Shown here in pieces: positions 16,459-24,662 of a DNA stretch of 64,000 nt. This stretch comes from a virus. Each line of letters starts with the position of its first letter. Position 1 is the first letter of the stretch. The position numbers were made by a program, and so were the translations under genes. The DNA lies in IMG/VR virus record IMGVR_UViG_3300021479_000013, positions 1 to 64,000 of that record; one strand, given 5' to 3'. Below the pieces are notes generated by a model. It was not told the origin of the DNA and ran no database searches. It saw only the letters and a program-made list of their open reading frames with translations.

Positions 16459-17096
16459 TAGATGCTCCTTCCGTAATCGAAGTCTCGCCCTTCTCCGCGT
16501 GTCGCGCTGTTGTCCGGCTCCATCCTGATAGGCACGGGAGAATAAGGCGGATAGTCCGCGCTCTCGTACTCGGCCCACGCCGCGTCAAACTCTTCGTTGC
16601 TTAACCCCACTGCCAGCATGCGCAGCTGTTCTTTAACTATCAACATCCCGTACTCCTCTATTCTCATGGCAGCATCTTTGTTGCCGTTCAGATATGCGTT
16701 AGAAATGTGTTCAGACTCAATCGTAGCCACGCGCGGGGTCTTAGGGGCGAGCCACTTCCGCTTCTTCCTCTCGCTCTCGTCGACCGAGTCTGCGGAGGTG
16801 TAAACGATATCGGTGCCCGGGATGTCTTCGACGTAAGACTCTTCCTGCTTCCCCGTCCCGCCGCACTTCGCGCAGTTCTTGACCTCTGTGTCGCCCTTGC
16901 AGAGTCGGCAAGCGACGTCGCGCACGCCACGGTTGCGCTCCTTAACAATCCACTTCGCCTCGCCTCGTTTGACGATAGCGGTAGCCTCGGTGATATTGAT
17001 AATCAGTCGGCAGTTGCATTTCGGCGCTGGCGGTTCTTTCTCTTCTAAGACTACTGCCTCTTGCCCACGGCAGGAGTGTATTTTCGATACGTACAT
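16458..17096 (-). CDS. Hypothetical protein with DnaJ-type CxxC repeats, 212 aa
   Basis: CNCRL near residue 27 and ACRLCKGDTEVKNCAKCGGTG near 62-82 give two CxxC pairs in the style of the DnaJ zinc-finger. A basic stretch ERKKRKWL follows, then a helical C-terminus. Probably a small adaptor or zinc-binding protein; function unknown. Confidence 0.6.
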   Translation of the reverse strand: MYVSKIHSCRGQEAVVLEEKEPPAPKCNCRLIINITEATAIVKRGEAKWIVKERNRGVRDVACRLCKGDTEVKNCAKCGGTGKQEESYVEDIPGTDIVYTSADSVDESERKKRKWLAPKTPRVATIESEHISNAYLNGNKDAAMRIEEYGMLIVKEQLRMLAVGLSNEEFDAAWAEYESADYPPYSPVPIRMEPDNSATRGEGRDFDYGRSI

Positions 17097-17139
17097 AGGG
17101 TCTCCGATGTTGCCTCAGAAGACATAACGACGGGTGGCA

Positions 17140-17559
17140 TTAGTTCACGATATTTGGCCGTCCCGGGCCGCCCTTTCTCGGCGTGTTCGTATCCGAGCGG
17201 AGCCCCTTGGCCGCGCGGCGGATATTGCGGAGCAGAGACCGCAACGTGCCGACCTTGATGCCCAGCTCAGCCGCAGCGTGGTTGTAAGGCATTCCCATGC
17301 GGTACACGAGCATAATAGCGCGGTTCCACCTGGCAGCGGCCTGCCTCTCGCGGTAGTTCGTCTTCAATCTAGGGAACGTCGTCAGGAGCACACGGCGGAC
17401 CTCGACGTCGCTGGCTGACCACGGGGGCGTGTCCTTCTGGCCTATCAGCACGCGGACCTTTTTAATCTGGTGCGCGCTCATGAACCCGTCGTTGCCGTCC
17501 ATCCGTCCGCGCAGCCTCGTCATATCCCTCTTGCGGGTCAGTCTAATATCTCTTGCCAT
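17140..17559 (-). CDS. Helix-turn-helix (sigma region 4-like) DNA-binding protein, 139 aa
   Basis: Residues about 85-120 read as a helix-turn-helix: MPYNHAAAELGIKVGTLRSL, with the spacing of the recognition helix in sigma region 4 and small phage regulators. Both termini are strongly basic. It could redirect RNA polymerase or regulate one of the phage promoter classes; no direct evidence links it to a site. Confidence 0.6.
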   Translation of the reverse strand: MARDIRLTRKRDMTRLRGRMDGNDGFMSAHQIKKVRVLIGQKDTPPWSASDVEVRRVLLTTFPRLKTNYRERQAAARWNRAIMLVYRMGMPYNHAAAELGIKVGTLRSLLRNIRRAAKGLRSDTNTPRKGGPGRPNIVN

Positions 17560-18250
17560 CGGCTTCCTCCCTCTTCCATTCCTTCCAGTTCTTTACTAAA
17601 ACAAAGTCATTTTTGCATTCAAGACAGGTCCAAGTTATGTCGCCCATCCAGACGTATTCGTGCTCGACTCGGGCGTCTTTAGAAATATCGTCCGCATAAT
17701 GCGGAGTCTTACTGCATATCTCGAACGGCACTATAAAATCTTCAAGTTCCTCGTGGTAAAACCACTTCATAGAGACGCCGTAGACTGCTAGTTCTTTTTT
17801 CTCCCTAGCTTCGTTTTCCTGATACTGGACACTAAACTTCTCTTGATTCTCATCTTTCGCTGTTTTCATCCAAGAAGGCGGGTCGATGAAGTAAATCCAC
17901 CTAGAAGGATACTGAGTAACAACCTCAACAAATTTCTTTGAGTTAAGAGGGTCTGTCTTCGAATACCTGTGGCCTTTCACTCCGGCGCTGGCTCCTTTTC
18001 CGTTCCACTCATTGAGAATCTCTAAAACTTTATCTCTAGGCATACCTTCGGGGTTATAAGGAATTCCATAAGATTCGAATAAGCACCTTTTAACGATGGA
18101 TTCCTTCTCGATAAAAGGCTTGCCTATTGGGCACTTACATTTGCTTTCGGCACCAAAGGCTATAGCTAAACCCATGTCCATATCACATCCGTGTAAGCAC
18201 TCATCGTAGTGGGTGACAACCCATATCTCTTTTATCAGTTCACTGGCCAT
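17543..18250 (-). CDS. Hypothetical protein, 235 aa
   Basis: Soluble protein with scattered cysteines (CLHGCDMD, CKCPIG near the N-terminus and TCLECKNDF near the C-terminus) that could form one zinc site. Overlaps the downstream HTH gene by 17 bases. No family recognised. Confidence 0.6.
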   Translation of the reverse strand: MASELIKEIWVVTHYDECLHGCDMDMGLAIAFGAESKCKCPIGKPFIEKESIVKRCLFESYGIPYNPEGMPRDKVLEILNEWNGKGASAGVKGHRYSKTDPLNSKKFVEVVTQYPSRWIYFIDPPSWMKTAKDENQEKFSVQYQENEAREKKELAVYGVSMKWFYHEELEDFIVPFEICSKTPHYADDISKDARVEHEYVWMGDITWTCLECKNDFVLVKNWKEWKREEADGKRY

Positions 18251-18395
18251 CGGCTTCCTCCAGTGTCCCGTTGTCGTTCGTTACAGGCTCTTCTTGCAGA
18301 CCGAGCTGGCGCTCTCCCAGCCCGTGACTCTTCAGCACCTCTTCCCAGTACGAACTTTGTTCGCACGTTAAATCCGGTTTCCGTATCACTTTCAT
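18240..18395 (-). CDS. Small acidic hypothetical protein, 51 aa
   Basis: ATG at 18395 overlaps the stop of the nuclease gene (ATGA), and the stop overlaps the next gene start by 11 bases, so the gap is exactly filled. Product starts MKVIRKPDLTCEQSSYWEE and is Glu-rich at the C-terminus. Function unknown. Confidence 0.55.
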   Translation of the reverse strand: MKVIRKPDLTCEQSSYWEEVLKSHGLGERQLGLQEEPVTNDNGTLEEADGQ

Positions 18396-19591
18396 ATCGC
18401 CTCGTTATCCTCTTCCGCGAAGATGTCGATATCCTCGTCGGACTTTGTGAAGTTCGTTTCCTTGTATCCTTGCTCTTTCAACACGAACGCGCGGAAGTAA
18501 GGGTCGCTCCGGTCGTCGTGCGGGTATCGGACGCTAAACGTGTCCGGGTAGCTCTGAGACTTCCACGCGTTTACGATGCTGACGATCTGTCTTCCCGCGA
18601 CCTTGCCAGCGTCTTCCGCCGATTCTACGGTGACGAATCCTGCGTTGAACTGCAGCCGCTGCTTCGTGACCACGCTCTCATCGCAAAAGGTTCCGTTCTC
18701 GTTGAGCCAGACTTGCTTGCGTTCCTTTGCCACCTTGGTCTGCTCCGTCTTTCCGTTCTTCTGGCCCTGGACTCGCTCCATCTCTTCGACCAGGAAGTCG
18801 TTCGCTAACAGCCAGATTCCGTCGTCCTCTACCATCGCGACCACGGCCTCCTGGCCAGCCTTCATGAATCCGGCGTCTTCGAGGAGGGTGACCGAGTATC
18901 CCTTTTGAATCGTCAGTCCCTTCTTAACGAACCAACACATCGCGACATCGCGAATTCCGCTGACCCACGAATACAGTCGTAGCTGTATATCGTACGCCGC
19001 AATCCCGTACTGCTCCGGGAAGTCTGCTCCTGCTGTCTTGATGTCGACGATAATTGGTCGGAAGGCCCCGTACTCGGGCTTCCAGTCAAGCTTTGGCAGC
19101 ATGGGGTGCTGAGGCTCAACGAAGGCGACGACGTCGAGCCTTCCTTCGAATTCGATCTCTCCATAGTTGGCGTCTCCTGGGAATACTTCCTTCCCGTAGA
19201 TTCTTTGGAACACCGACTGCCCGCCGAGCGGGATAGGAAGACTCGGCTGGCGAATCGCGTACAGCTTCAGCCAGTCGGTACCGATGCGTAGACACTGAGC
19301 CCAATCTTTCTCCACGCGAGTATAGATGAGTTCTTTGTTTTCTCTGAATGCTCCCCACTGAGTTTCAAAATACTTCAACGAGCCTACGAGATCACCTCGA
19401 TTTTCGTGATAGTATTGAAAAGATGATTCAAATGCCTTTCCTAGCTCAAATCTAGCTAAGCAGTTCTTCTCACGCCATCCAAGGACTTTCTGAAGATAGT
19501 ATTTATAATTACAGTGGTCCCACGTACTTCCCGCGCTGTAAGAGTGCTTACGATGTGGTTTTCCAGAGGTTCCGATATATAAAAAAGCCAT
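18392..19591 (-). CDS. PD-(D/E)XK superfamily nuclease (RecB/Cas4-like), 399 aa
   Basis: The catalytic core is visible as GRLDVVAFV (about 144-152) followed by IIVDIKTA (about 180-187): the D...(D/E)xK arrangement of RecB-type nucleases. SAGSTWDHCNYKYYLQKV near residues 20-36 is the N-terminal helix typical of the PDDEXK_1 group. It lies next to the UvrD-like helicase, so the pair may act like an AddAB/RecB-type machine on DNA ends in recombination or host DNA breakdown. Confidence 0.82.
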   Translation of the reverse strand: MAFLYIGTSGKPHRKHSYSAGSTWDHCNYKYYLQKVLGWREKNCLARFELGKAFESSFQYYHENRGDLVGSLKYFETQWGAFRENKELIYTRVEKDWAQCLRIGTDWLKLYAIRQPSLPIPLGGQSVFQRIYGKEVFPGDANYGEIEFEGRLDVVAFVEPQHPMLPKLDWKPEYGAFRPIIVDIKTAGADFPEQYGIAAYDIQLRLYSWVSGIRDVAMCWFVKKGLTIQKGYSVTLLEDAGFMKAGQEAVVAMVEDDGIWLLANDFLVEEMERVQGQKNGKTEQTKVAKERKQVWLNENGTFCDESVVTKQRLQFNAGFVTVESAEDAGKVAGRQIVSIVNAWKSQSYPDTFSVRYPHDDRSDPYFRAFVLKEQGYKETNFTKSDEDIDIFAEEDNEAI

Positions 19592-19592
19592 A

Positions 19593-20090
19593 TTATTTTT
19601 CTCCGAGAATAAATCTCATAAACTTTTTCTTTGCCTCTGGTGAAAGAGACTTCAAATGCCCCTCTGCTGCATTGCATGATGGGTGTAAAAAGCCAAACCC
19701 TTCTCCCGTTTCGTGGCTGTGGTGATAGTTTGCTTTTAAAAAATCAAGAAGACTGCCACACGCTGCGCACAAATTATTTTGTTTCTTCCATTGCTCGATC
19801 ATGCATTCTGGTGTTTCTCTTATAGGAGAGTGGTTAAATCTCTCACTATTATGCCTAGCGGAGGTAATCAATTTTCTCATTCTCCCGAGCATCCCTGATT
19901 TTGACCCGTCTCCTGCTCCCCATACTTTGGTACGAGCATAGGCGTATTGTCTTGGTGCCCAGCTTTTTCGGTATTTATTCCAAACAACCAAGTCATTGGT
20001 AACACCATAATCAGGCAAAATGACCTCGATATTTGCGAACTTTTTGGATTTGAAAGTATACAACTCATTAGCTATCTGCAGTCGCTTCAT
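19593..20090 (-). CDS. HNH endonuclease (recombination endonuclease VII-like), 165 aa
   Basis: C-terminal half has CAACGSLLDF, then YHHSHETGEGFGFLHPSCN: the zinc CxxC pairs and HxH/N core of Endo VII-type HNH enzymes. The N-terminal half is basic. The DNA is visibly more AT-rich than its neighbours and it sits between helicase and nuclease genes, which fits a homing-type insertion. Start overlaps the helicase stop (ATGA). Confidence 0.82.
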   Translation of the reverse strand: MKRLQIANELYTFKSKKFANIEVILPDYGVTNDLVVWNKYRKSWAPRQYAYARTKVWGAGDGSKSGMLGRMRKLITSARHNSERFNHSPIRETPECMIEQWKKQNNLCAACGSLLDFLKANYHHSHETGEGFGFLHPSCNAAEGHLKSLSPEAKKKFMRFILGEK

Positions 20091-21712
20091 TCAATTTCTC
20101 CAAAAATCTCGATATTGTCCAAAAATTCATTCAAAAATTGGCTGCGATTTTTCGAGAAGCTTATCTGTAGCTCATCAGCCGCTCTGCTCGCGGCCACGAA
20201 AAAGATGCGGCTCTCTTCCATCAGCTCGCCGTCTTTGTGTGGCATAGTTCCCTGGTTGCAGCCGACGATAAATACGTGCTTGAATTCCCTGCCCTTCGCC
20301 TGATGGACCGTACTGAGAGTAAGGATAGGCTCAGTCTTGCTGCGGCGCATGAAGGTGATCTTGCGGAGCCAGTCTAAGAACTGCGGGACGGTTAGCGGCA
20401 GGCCTGTTTCCTTGCTCTTCCTTCCACCCATCCGGACGATATCGTTCAAGTTTTCAACTGGGTCCTTGTCCATAGCTCCCTTGGTATTGGTGTAACGGTA
20501 GACCAGGTTGTGTTCCTTGATTAGAGCTGTCATTACCACGGCGGCTGGCCTCGGGTCGCCTGCCTTTTCCTTGGTCAGGTCGATCAGGTGCTTGACCTCG
20601 TTCTCCTGCCAGACGTTCTTCTTGCCGAGAATTTCGGCCTTGATGTTTCTAGACATCGCGCGCCGTTGGATGAGCTGCAGCTGGCGGTTGGTGCGGGCCA
20701 GGACGGCTGACTCGTCGGTAATTCCGCGCTCGTTTATCTCGCTTAATACCTCGTTGGCCTCTTCGTCCTCGGAGCCGTAGCTGATAAATCGTAGCTCGTC
20801 TCGGATGTCGGCGGCTGACGGGCGCATCGAGACCATGTGACTCGCTAGGCCGTTGTCGACCGGCAGAATCTTCTTCAAGAAGTCTACCAGTCTAATAGTT
20901 GAGCGATAATTTTGGCCAAGATAAAGCGTTCTTGCTCCCGGGAATGACTTTGCAAAGTTAGAGAGATTTCCAGACTGCGCTGATCGCCATTCGTAGATAA
21001 GCTGATTTTCATCTCCGACCACGAAGATGTTTCCTCCGTAGAGGAGATTGAGGAGCCGGAACTGGGTCGTATCAGTGTCTTGACACTCGTCGACGGCGAT
21101 ATACTTCCTAGTGTTTCTTGATCGAACTGCATCGTTATCCTCCAAAAGTTTTACGGTCTCTTTAATAAGCGAATCGAAGTCGAGCCAGCCTTGGAGCCGA
21201 CTTTTAATTTCATAGTCTCGGTAGGCCAGCGCGTAAAAGTAAGTTATCCCGCCGCTGAATTCCTGTTCCATAGCCTGCTCCGGACTGACGTTCCCGGCCT
21301 TCCACTCGCTGATGCGGTCAGAGAGCGCGCGGTACGAGGTGATAGGAGGGTAGACCTTTAAAAGTTCCTTAATTAATAAAAAAGATTCGCCTCTAACAGG
21401 TATGATACTTTGGCAGGTTGAGAACGGAAGAAACTGCCTCTCTCTCTTGAGCAAATCTAAACAGAAACTGTGGAAAGTTCTAAAAACGTCGGCGGAATTA
21501 AAAAGACCTACCCTATCGATCATCTCTTTTGCGGCTCCGCTAGTAAAAGTTAAATTCAGTATATCCTTATCGGGTATACCCCGATCTCGCATCCTTCTAT
21601 ACCGCTCTACCATGACACGCGTTTTTCCGCTCCCAGGCCCACTTATGACAACGAAGTCGCCGTCAATTGAGTCAACCGCTGTCCGTTGTTCTAAATTGAG
21701 AGTTAAGGTCAC
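20087..21712 (-). CDS. UvrD/Rep-family superfamily 1 DNA helicase, 541 aa
   Basis: 3'-5' DNA unwinding. Walker A SGPGSGKTRVM (24-34), motif II AVDECQDTD (near 200), motif III GDENQLIYEWR (near 227), motif IV QNYRST (near 262), motif V TVHQAKGREF and motif VI VAASRAADEL near the C-terminus are all present. Shorter than cellular UvrD, as often in phages. The adjacent PD-(D/E)XK nuclease suggests a helicase-nuclease partnership. Confidence 0.92.
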   Translation of the reverse strand: MTLTLNLEQRTAVDSIDGDFVVISGPGSGKTRVMVERYRRMRDRGIPDKDILNLTFTSGAAKEMIDRVGLFNSADVFRTFHSFCLDLLKRERQFLPFSTCQSIIPVRGESFLLIKELLKVYPPITSYRALSDRISEWKAGNVSPEQAMEQEFSGGITYFYALAYRDYEIKSRLQGWLDFDSLIKETVKLLEDNDAVRSRNTRKYIAVDECQDTDTTQFRLLNLLYGGNIFVVGDENQLIYEWRSAQSGNLSNFAKSFPGARTLYLGQNYRSTIRLVDFLKKILPVDNGLASHMVSMRPSAADIRDELRFISYGSEDEEANEVLSEINERGITDESAVLARTNRQLQLIQRRAMSRNIKAEILGKKNVWQENEVKHLIDLTKEKAGDPRPAAVVMTALIKEHNLVYRYTNTKGAMDKDPVENLNDIVRMGGRKSKETGLPLTVPQFLDWLRKITFMRRSKTEPILTLSTVHQAKGREFKHVFIVGCNQGTMPHKDGELMEESRIFFVAASRAADELQISFSKNRSQFLNEFLDNIEIFGEIE

Positions 21713-21719
21713 AGGTATT

Positions 21720-21968
21720 TTACATCCTCTCCCAGGCTAGCCTTCGGCTCGTCTGCGGGGTGAAGTTTTCCCGCCTCCCCGCCTCACGGTCTGTGTAGTA
21801 ATCCGCGTCTTCCACAGCGGTGACGATGATCTCGTCGGTGCACGGGTACTTCGGATGCGCGATGTCGCGCTTCACTAGAGTGCACCGAGTGAACTCGCAT
21901 TCTTCCTTGCGGTCCAGCTTAGAAATTAGAGAGAGCAGATTGCGTCTGGTTAGGTATACGTGTTGCAT
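21720..21968 (-). CDS. Hypothetical protein, 82 aa
   Basis: Starts MQHVYLTRRNLLSLISKLDR, with EECEFTRCTLVKRD and ADYYTDREAGRRENF. The last part resembles small phage proteins placed near replication genes, but I cannot name a family. The start abuts the end of the 21968-23230 gene. Confidence 0.6.
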   Translation of the reverse strand: MQHVYLTRRNLLSLISKLDRKEECEFTRCTLVKRDIAHPKYPCTDEIIVTAVEDADYYTDREAGRRENFTPQTSRRLAWERM

Positions 21969-23230
21969 TACTTCACCCCCAGGCTGTCATTGATGTACTT
22001 GACCAGGCCCTTAACTGTGTTCTGACTTACGAATCCGTCGAACCAGGAGAGAGTATCTTCCCACTGGTCTGTGGACATGAACTGAGGCGCTATGCCAGAT
22101 GTCTTGGTGATGAACGCGCGCATCTTTTGAACGCTTCCAAGATTCTCGCTAGAAGGAAGCTGCGAGGTAAACACCGAAACCCGCTTCCGGTAATCGGCCA
22201 TCTGTGCGTCGGTAGGCTTTCCTGGGAACTCTGTACCCATTAAGGCCGCTGGGGTAGCTACTGGCGGCACAGGGGCGGGCTGAGGCGCGACATCTGGGGC
22301 TTGTGGCGGTGCAGCAACAACCGCTTGCGTTGGCACGGTAGGAAAGAGAAACTTGTTGACGGCACCTTGGCGGACCTCTTGCGGGTCGGGTGTCGAGACA
22401 GTCTCGGGCTCCACGTCCATGCTCACGGTATTCTTTTGACGACGGGCGCGGCGGGGGCGCGTAGGTTCCTCTGGAGTGCTCTCAAATGCCTCTGGCTGCT
22501 CCACAGCGGCCTGTACAGCGCCTTCGTCCCTAGCGTTGAGGAAAGCGGCTGCATTCTTGCGAAGGGCCTCCTGCTGGGCTACAAATTCGTTCTGGGCGGC
22601 TTGTACAGACGTCACAGTCGCGAAATCTCTCAATTCTGGTGCGAACCTGTCCTCGTGCGTCACTTTGCCTGTCTCTACGAGTTTCCCCGGCGCATTATTT
22701 GCGACCGCAGGAGTCGGAGGGATGACCATCGGACTGCCAGAAAGTGTCGCCTGGGACGCGGGGTTCGAAAGGTCGCCCACTGTCGCGCGGACTTCGCTTT
22801 CATCCAAGATTCCGAGAGAGGTGAACTGCATGGTGAGTCGACGGGTCGACCGCGTGGAGGCAGTCATAATGCCGTCATCAAGTGATTTACCTGAAAGGTT
22901 ATCGATGAACTTGGAGCCTGTCGCGATCTCCTGACGCCCTTCTTTATTCTTGCCTGTGGCGGTGAAGACGATACTGCCCTTGACCATCTTGTCTGTTAGG
23001 GAGTCGACGTTAATGCCCAAATTTTTTCGAAGGATTTCGGCGGTGCCACGGCGCGCGTAAATGACCAGCGACTTGCCGGGTCCGGATTCGTTGTCCATCC
23101 AGATTGTGTCCAGCGCCGACAAGTCTGGGTCTAGGCCGATGAACTCGCTGACGTCGCGGAGGTACTGCGTGAGCTGTTCCGCGCTCATCTTGGAAAGGTC
23201 GTGCTGAATGACAAGTTTCTGTTTGCTCAT
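21968..23230 (-). CDS. Large hypothetical protein with Pro/Ala-rich linkers, 420 aa
   Basis: Start ATG 23230 has GAGGAAAAT upstream and lies just after a strong promoter (23249-23277). An N-terminal domain (LSKMSAEQLTQYLRDVSEFI) is followed by a middle that is rich in Pro, Ala, Val and Gln, and then a C-terminal domain ending with YINDSLGVK. The arrangement (folded ends, disordered middle) suggests a protein-protein scaffold in replication or recombination; function unknown. Confidence 0.65.
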   Translation of the reverse strand: MSKQKLVIQHDLSKMSAEQLTQYLRDVSEFIGLDPDLSALDTIWMDNESGPGKSLVIYARRGTAEILRKNLGINVDSLTDKMVKGSIVFTATGKNKEGRQEIATGSKFIDNLSGKSLDDGIMTASTRSTRRLTMQFTSLGILDESEVRATVGDLSNPASQATLSGSPMVIPPTPAVANNAPGKLVETGKVTHEDRFAPELRDFATVTSVQAAQNEFVAQQEALRKNAAAFLNARDEGAVQAAVEQPEAFESTPEEPTRPRRARRQKNTVSMDVEPETVSTPDPQEVRQGAVNKFLFPTVPTQAVVAAPPQAPDVAPQPAPVPPVATPAALMGTEFPGKPTDAQMADYRKRVSVFTSQLPSSENLGSVQKMRAFITKTSGIAPQFMSTDQWEDTLSWFDGFVSQNTVKGLVKYINDSLGVK

Positions 23231-23248
23231 ATTTTCCTCACTTTCGAG

Positions 23249-23277
23249 ATAATAGCACAATAATTCTAAATTGTCAA
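23249..23277 (-). promoter_or_regulatory. Strong sigma70-like promoter
   Basis: Minus-strand TTGACA, 17-base spacer ending TGTGC, TATTAT: the closest match to consensus among the minus-arm promoters. The start codon at 23230 follows a leader of only about a dozen bases that contains the ribosome site. Confidence 0.75.
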
Positions 23278-23522
23278 GGTATTTGTAACGTGTCTTCCAC
23301 GATCTCTACCAGAAGCTGGTCCAGAGACTTCGAGGACATCCTAATGTTAAGCTTGGCGCTCGCTTGGACCCTTCCGCCGATCTTTTGAAGACACGCGAAT
23401 CCTGACCGGTAGGCGAATTCGAGCGCGTCCTCTATCGTTTCCGCTTCCGATAGGAAGGTGAACTCGGTCGTGTAAACCATATCCTTCTTGCGACTCCAAC
23501 ACCTCAGCGTCCACCGTCTCAT
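23274..23522 (-). CDS. Hypothetical protein, 82 aa
   Basis: ATG 23522 overlaps the previous stop (ATGA). After a short basic N-terminus comes YTTEFTFLSEAETIEDALEF, a beta-alpha pattern like small DUF-type folds; an internal start at the Met of MVYTTEF is possible. No family recognised. Confidence 0.55.
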   Translation of the reverse strand: MRRWTLRCWSRKKDMVYTTEFTFLSEAETIEDALEFAYRSGFACLQKIGGRVQASAKLNIRMSSKSLDQLLVEIVEDTLQIP

Positions 23523-23824
23523 TGCGGGGTGTCCAAGTGGTTGTGCGGCGCTGTGGTAACGCTGATATCTGAGTTATCGTTGCCGAGGCCGAGGAGGATG
23601 AGCACACGTGCGTCCGGCGCGCGGACTACCTGCCAGTCGTGCGTTCCGGCGATGTCTCGAAGAATAGACTGCGTTTCCGCCCAAGTCTTACCTGGCTGGT
23701 AGCCGTGGGACAAAAGTGCGGATTGAATCTGCTTGACGCGTTTGGCGTCCGGCTGCGTTTGGGCCGCGTGTAACATGCCCGTGATAATTAACACGGCCAA
23801 GGTAGCTAAAATTGCTCGTCTCAT
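23519..23824 (-). CDS. Secreted protein with peptidoglycan-binding-like domain, 101 aa
   Basis: Residues 1-20 (MRRAILATLAVLIITGMLHA) are a signal peptide. The mature part, KRVKQIQSALLSHGYQPGKTW and then DWQVVRAPDARVLILLGLGN, looks like a helical repeat module with a PDARxLIxLGLG ending that I associate with exported proteins of Acidobacteriota. This is the best host clue in the window, from memory and not a search. It is coupled to the transglycosylase gene, so both likely act in the periplasm. Confidence 0.68.
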   Translation of the reverse strand: MRRAILATLAVLIITGMLHAAQTQPDAKRVKQIQSALLSHGYQPGKTWAETQSILRDIAGTHDWQVVRAPDARVLILLGLGNDNSDISVTTAPHNHLDTPQ

Positions 23825-24366
23825 TGGTACCTCGCTGCCGTCAGAACTTTAGTCGAGTACGTATTGGTGTGATCTCCGAAACCGTTGTACGCGTGAAGGC
23901 CTTCTTCCACGCCGTACCGCTTGATATAGCCTTTCAAGATTCCGCATCCGACCGCCAGGTTCACAGCCGGGTCTAGAAGCTGTCGTTTGGAGTACCGCTT
24001 GTAAAGCGGGTAGTGTACCTGCATCAGTCCGATATCCTTCGTGCTGGACTCCGCGTCCGGCTTGCAGGACGATTCCACGAAGATGAGTGCGGCGAGAATC
24101 CTGGGAGAGATTCCCATCTCGACCGCAAACTTCCCCGTCAGAAGAGAGTAGTTGTCGCCGCACCCGTTGTAACGGTAGATGTCGCGCGCGATCACCGCCG
24201 CCCTGGCGTACCGCTTCTCTAACAGCTCTTGCTTAAAGGATTCCTTCGCCTGGTCAACCGTGAGCGGTCTTGCCAGGACAGGTTTAACGTCCGGAGTTCC
24301 GTACTTGTCGTAGAATAAACAACCGAACATGCCTGTTATAAACATCAGAGACAGTAGTTTGTTCAT
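23821..24366 (-). CDS. Exported lytic transglycosylase (SLT type), 181 aa
   Basis: Start MNKLLSLMFITGMFG is a signal peptide or lipoprotein-like anchor (Cys16). FVESSCKPDAESSTKDIGLM has the catalytic Glu98 and the S-x-x-x-G-L-M-Q-V motif of goose-lysozyme/SLT transglycosylases, followed by LAVGCGILKGYIKRYG and HAYNGFG. It cuts peptidoglycan from the periplasmic side; possible roles are envelope remodelling, superinfection effects or lysis. The promoter -10 ends only about 7 bases before the ATG, leaving almost no leader. Confidence 0.82.
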   Translation of the reverse strand: MNKLLSLMFITGMFGCLFYDKYGTPDVKPVLARPLTVDQAKESFKQELLEKRYARAAVIARDIYRYNGCGDNYSLLTGKFAVEMGISPRILAALIFVESSCKPDAESSTKDIGLMQVHYPLYKRYSKRQLLDPAVNLAVGCGILKGYIKRYGVEEGLHAYNGFGDHTNTYSTKVLTAARYQ

Positions 24367-24372
24367 GGTCAA

Positions 24373-24402
24373 ATCGTATCACATCCCGTCTTTGTTTGTC
24401 AA
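24373..24402 (-). promoter_or_regulatory. Sigma70-like promoter before the transglycosylase gene
   Basis: Minus-strand TTGACA, 18-base spacer containing TGTGA, TACGAT. The expected transcription start coincides with the ATG at 24366, which would give a leaderless message. Confidence 0.55.
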
Positions 24403-24576
24403 GTCCTTTTTACATCGGCATGTCTTGATAGGGACCCGGTCGCCCGCCTTTAAATTGCAGGGCATGCAGTCAGAAATACCGAAGGCGCTGTGCGTCAGTT
24501 TTTCTATTTCCCAGTTGTATTCTTTGCCGCATACGCAGACCCAGATGAACATCGGAACAAATTTAATTTCTTCCAT
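24379..24576 (-). CDS. Small cysteine-rich protein, 65 aa
   Basis: Start ATG 24576 with AGAGGACAT upstream. Cysteine pairs CVCG (near 14), CMPC (near 37) and CRCKK (near 54) suggest one zinc site. Its last codons overlap the promoter at 24373-24402. Function unknown. Confidence 0.6.
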   Translation of the reverse strand: MEEIKFVPMFIWVCVCGKEYNWEIEKLTHSAFGISDCMPCNLKAGDRVPIKTCRCKKDLTNKDGM

Positions 24577-24656
24577 TATGTCCTCTCAGATAAAAATAAG
24601 CCCTTCGTATCAGTTTTATAGAATCCTTCAACAAGCCCAACGTGTTCGCTAATCAT
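24576..24656 (-). CDS. 26-residue peptide gene
   Basis: A short frame with strong ribosome site (GAGGAAAA before ATG 24656) whose stop overlaps the next start as TAATG. Product starts MISEHVGLVEGFYKTDTKG. It fills the gap between the polymerase and the Cys-rich gene exactly. Function unknown; it could act only as a coupling leader. Confidence 0.5.
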   Translation of the reverse strand: MISEHVGLVEGFYKTDTKGLFLSERT

Positions 24657-24662
24657 TTTTCC

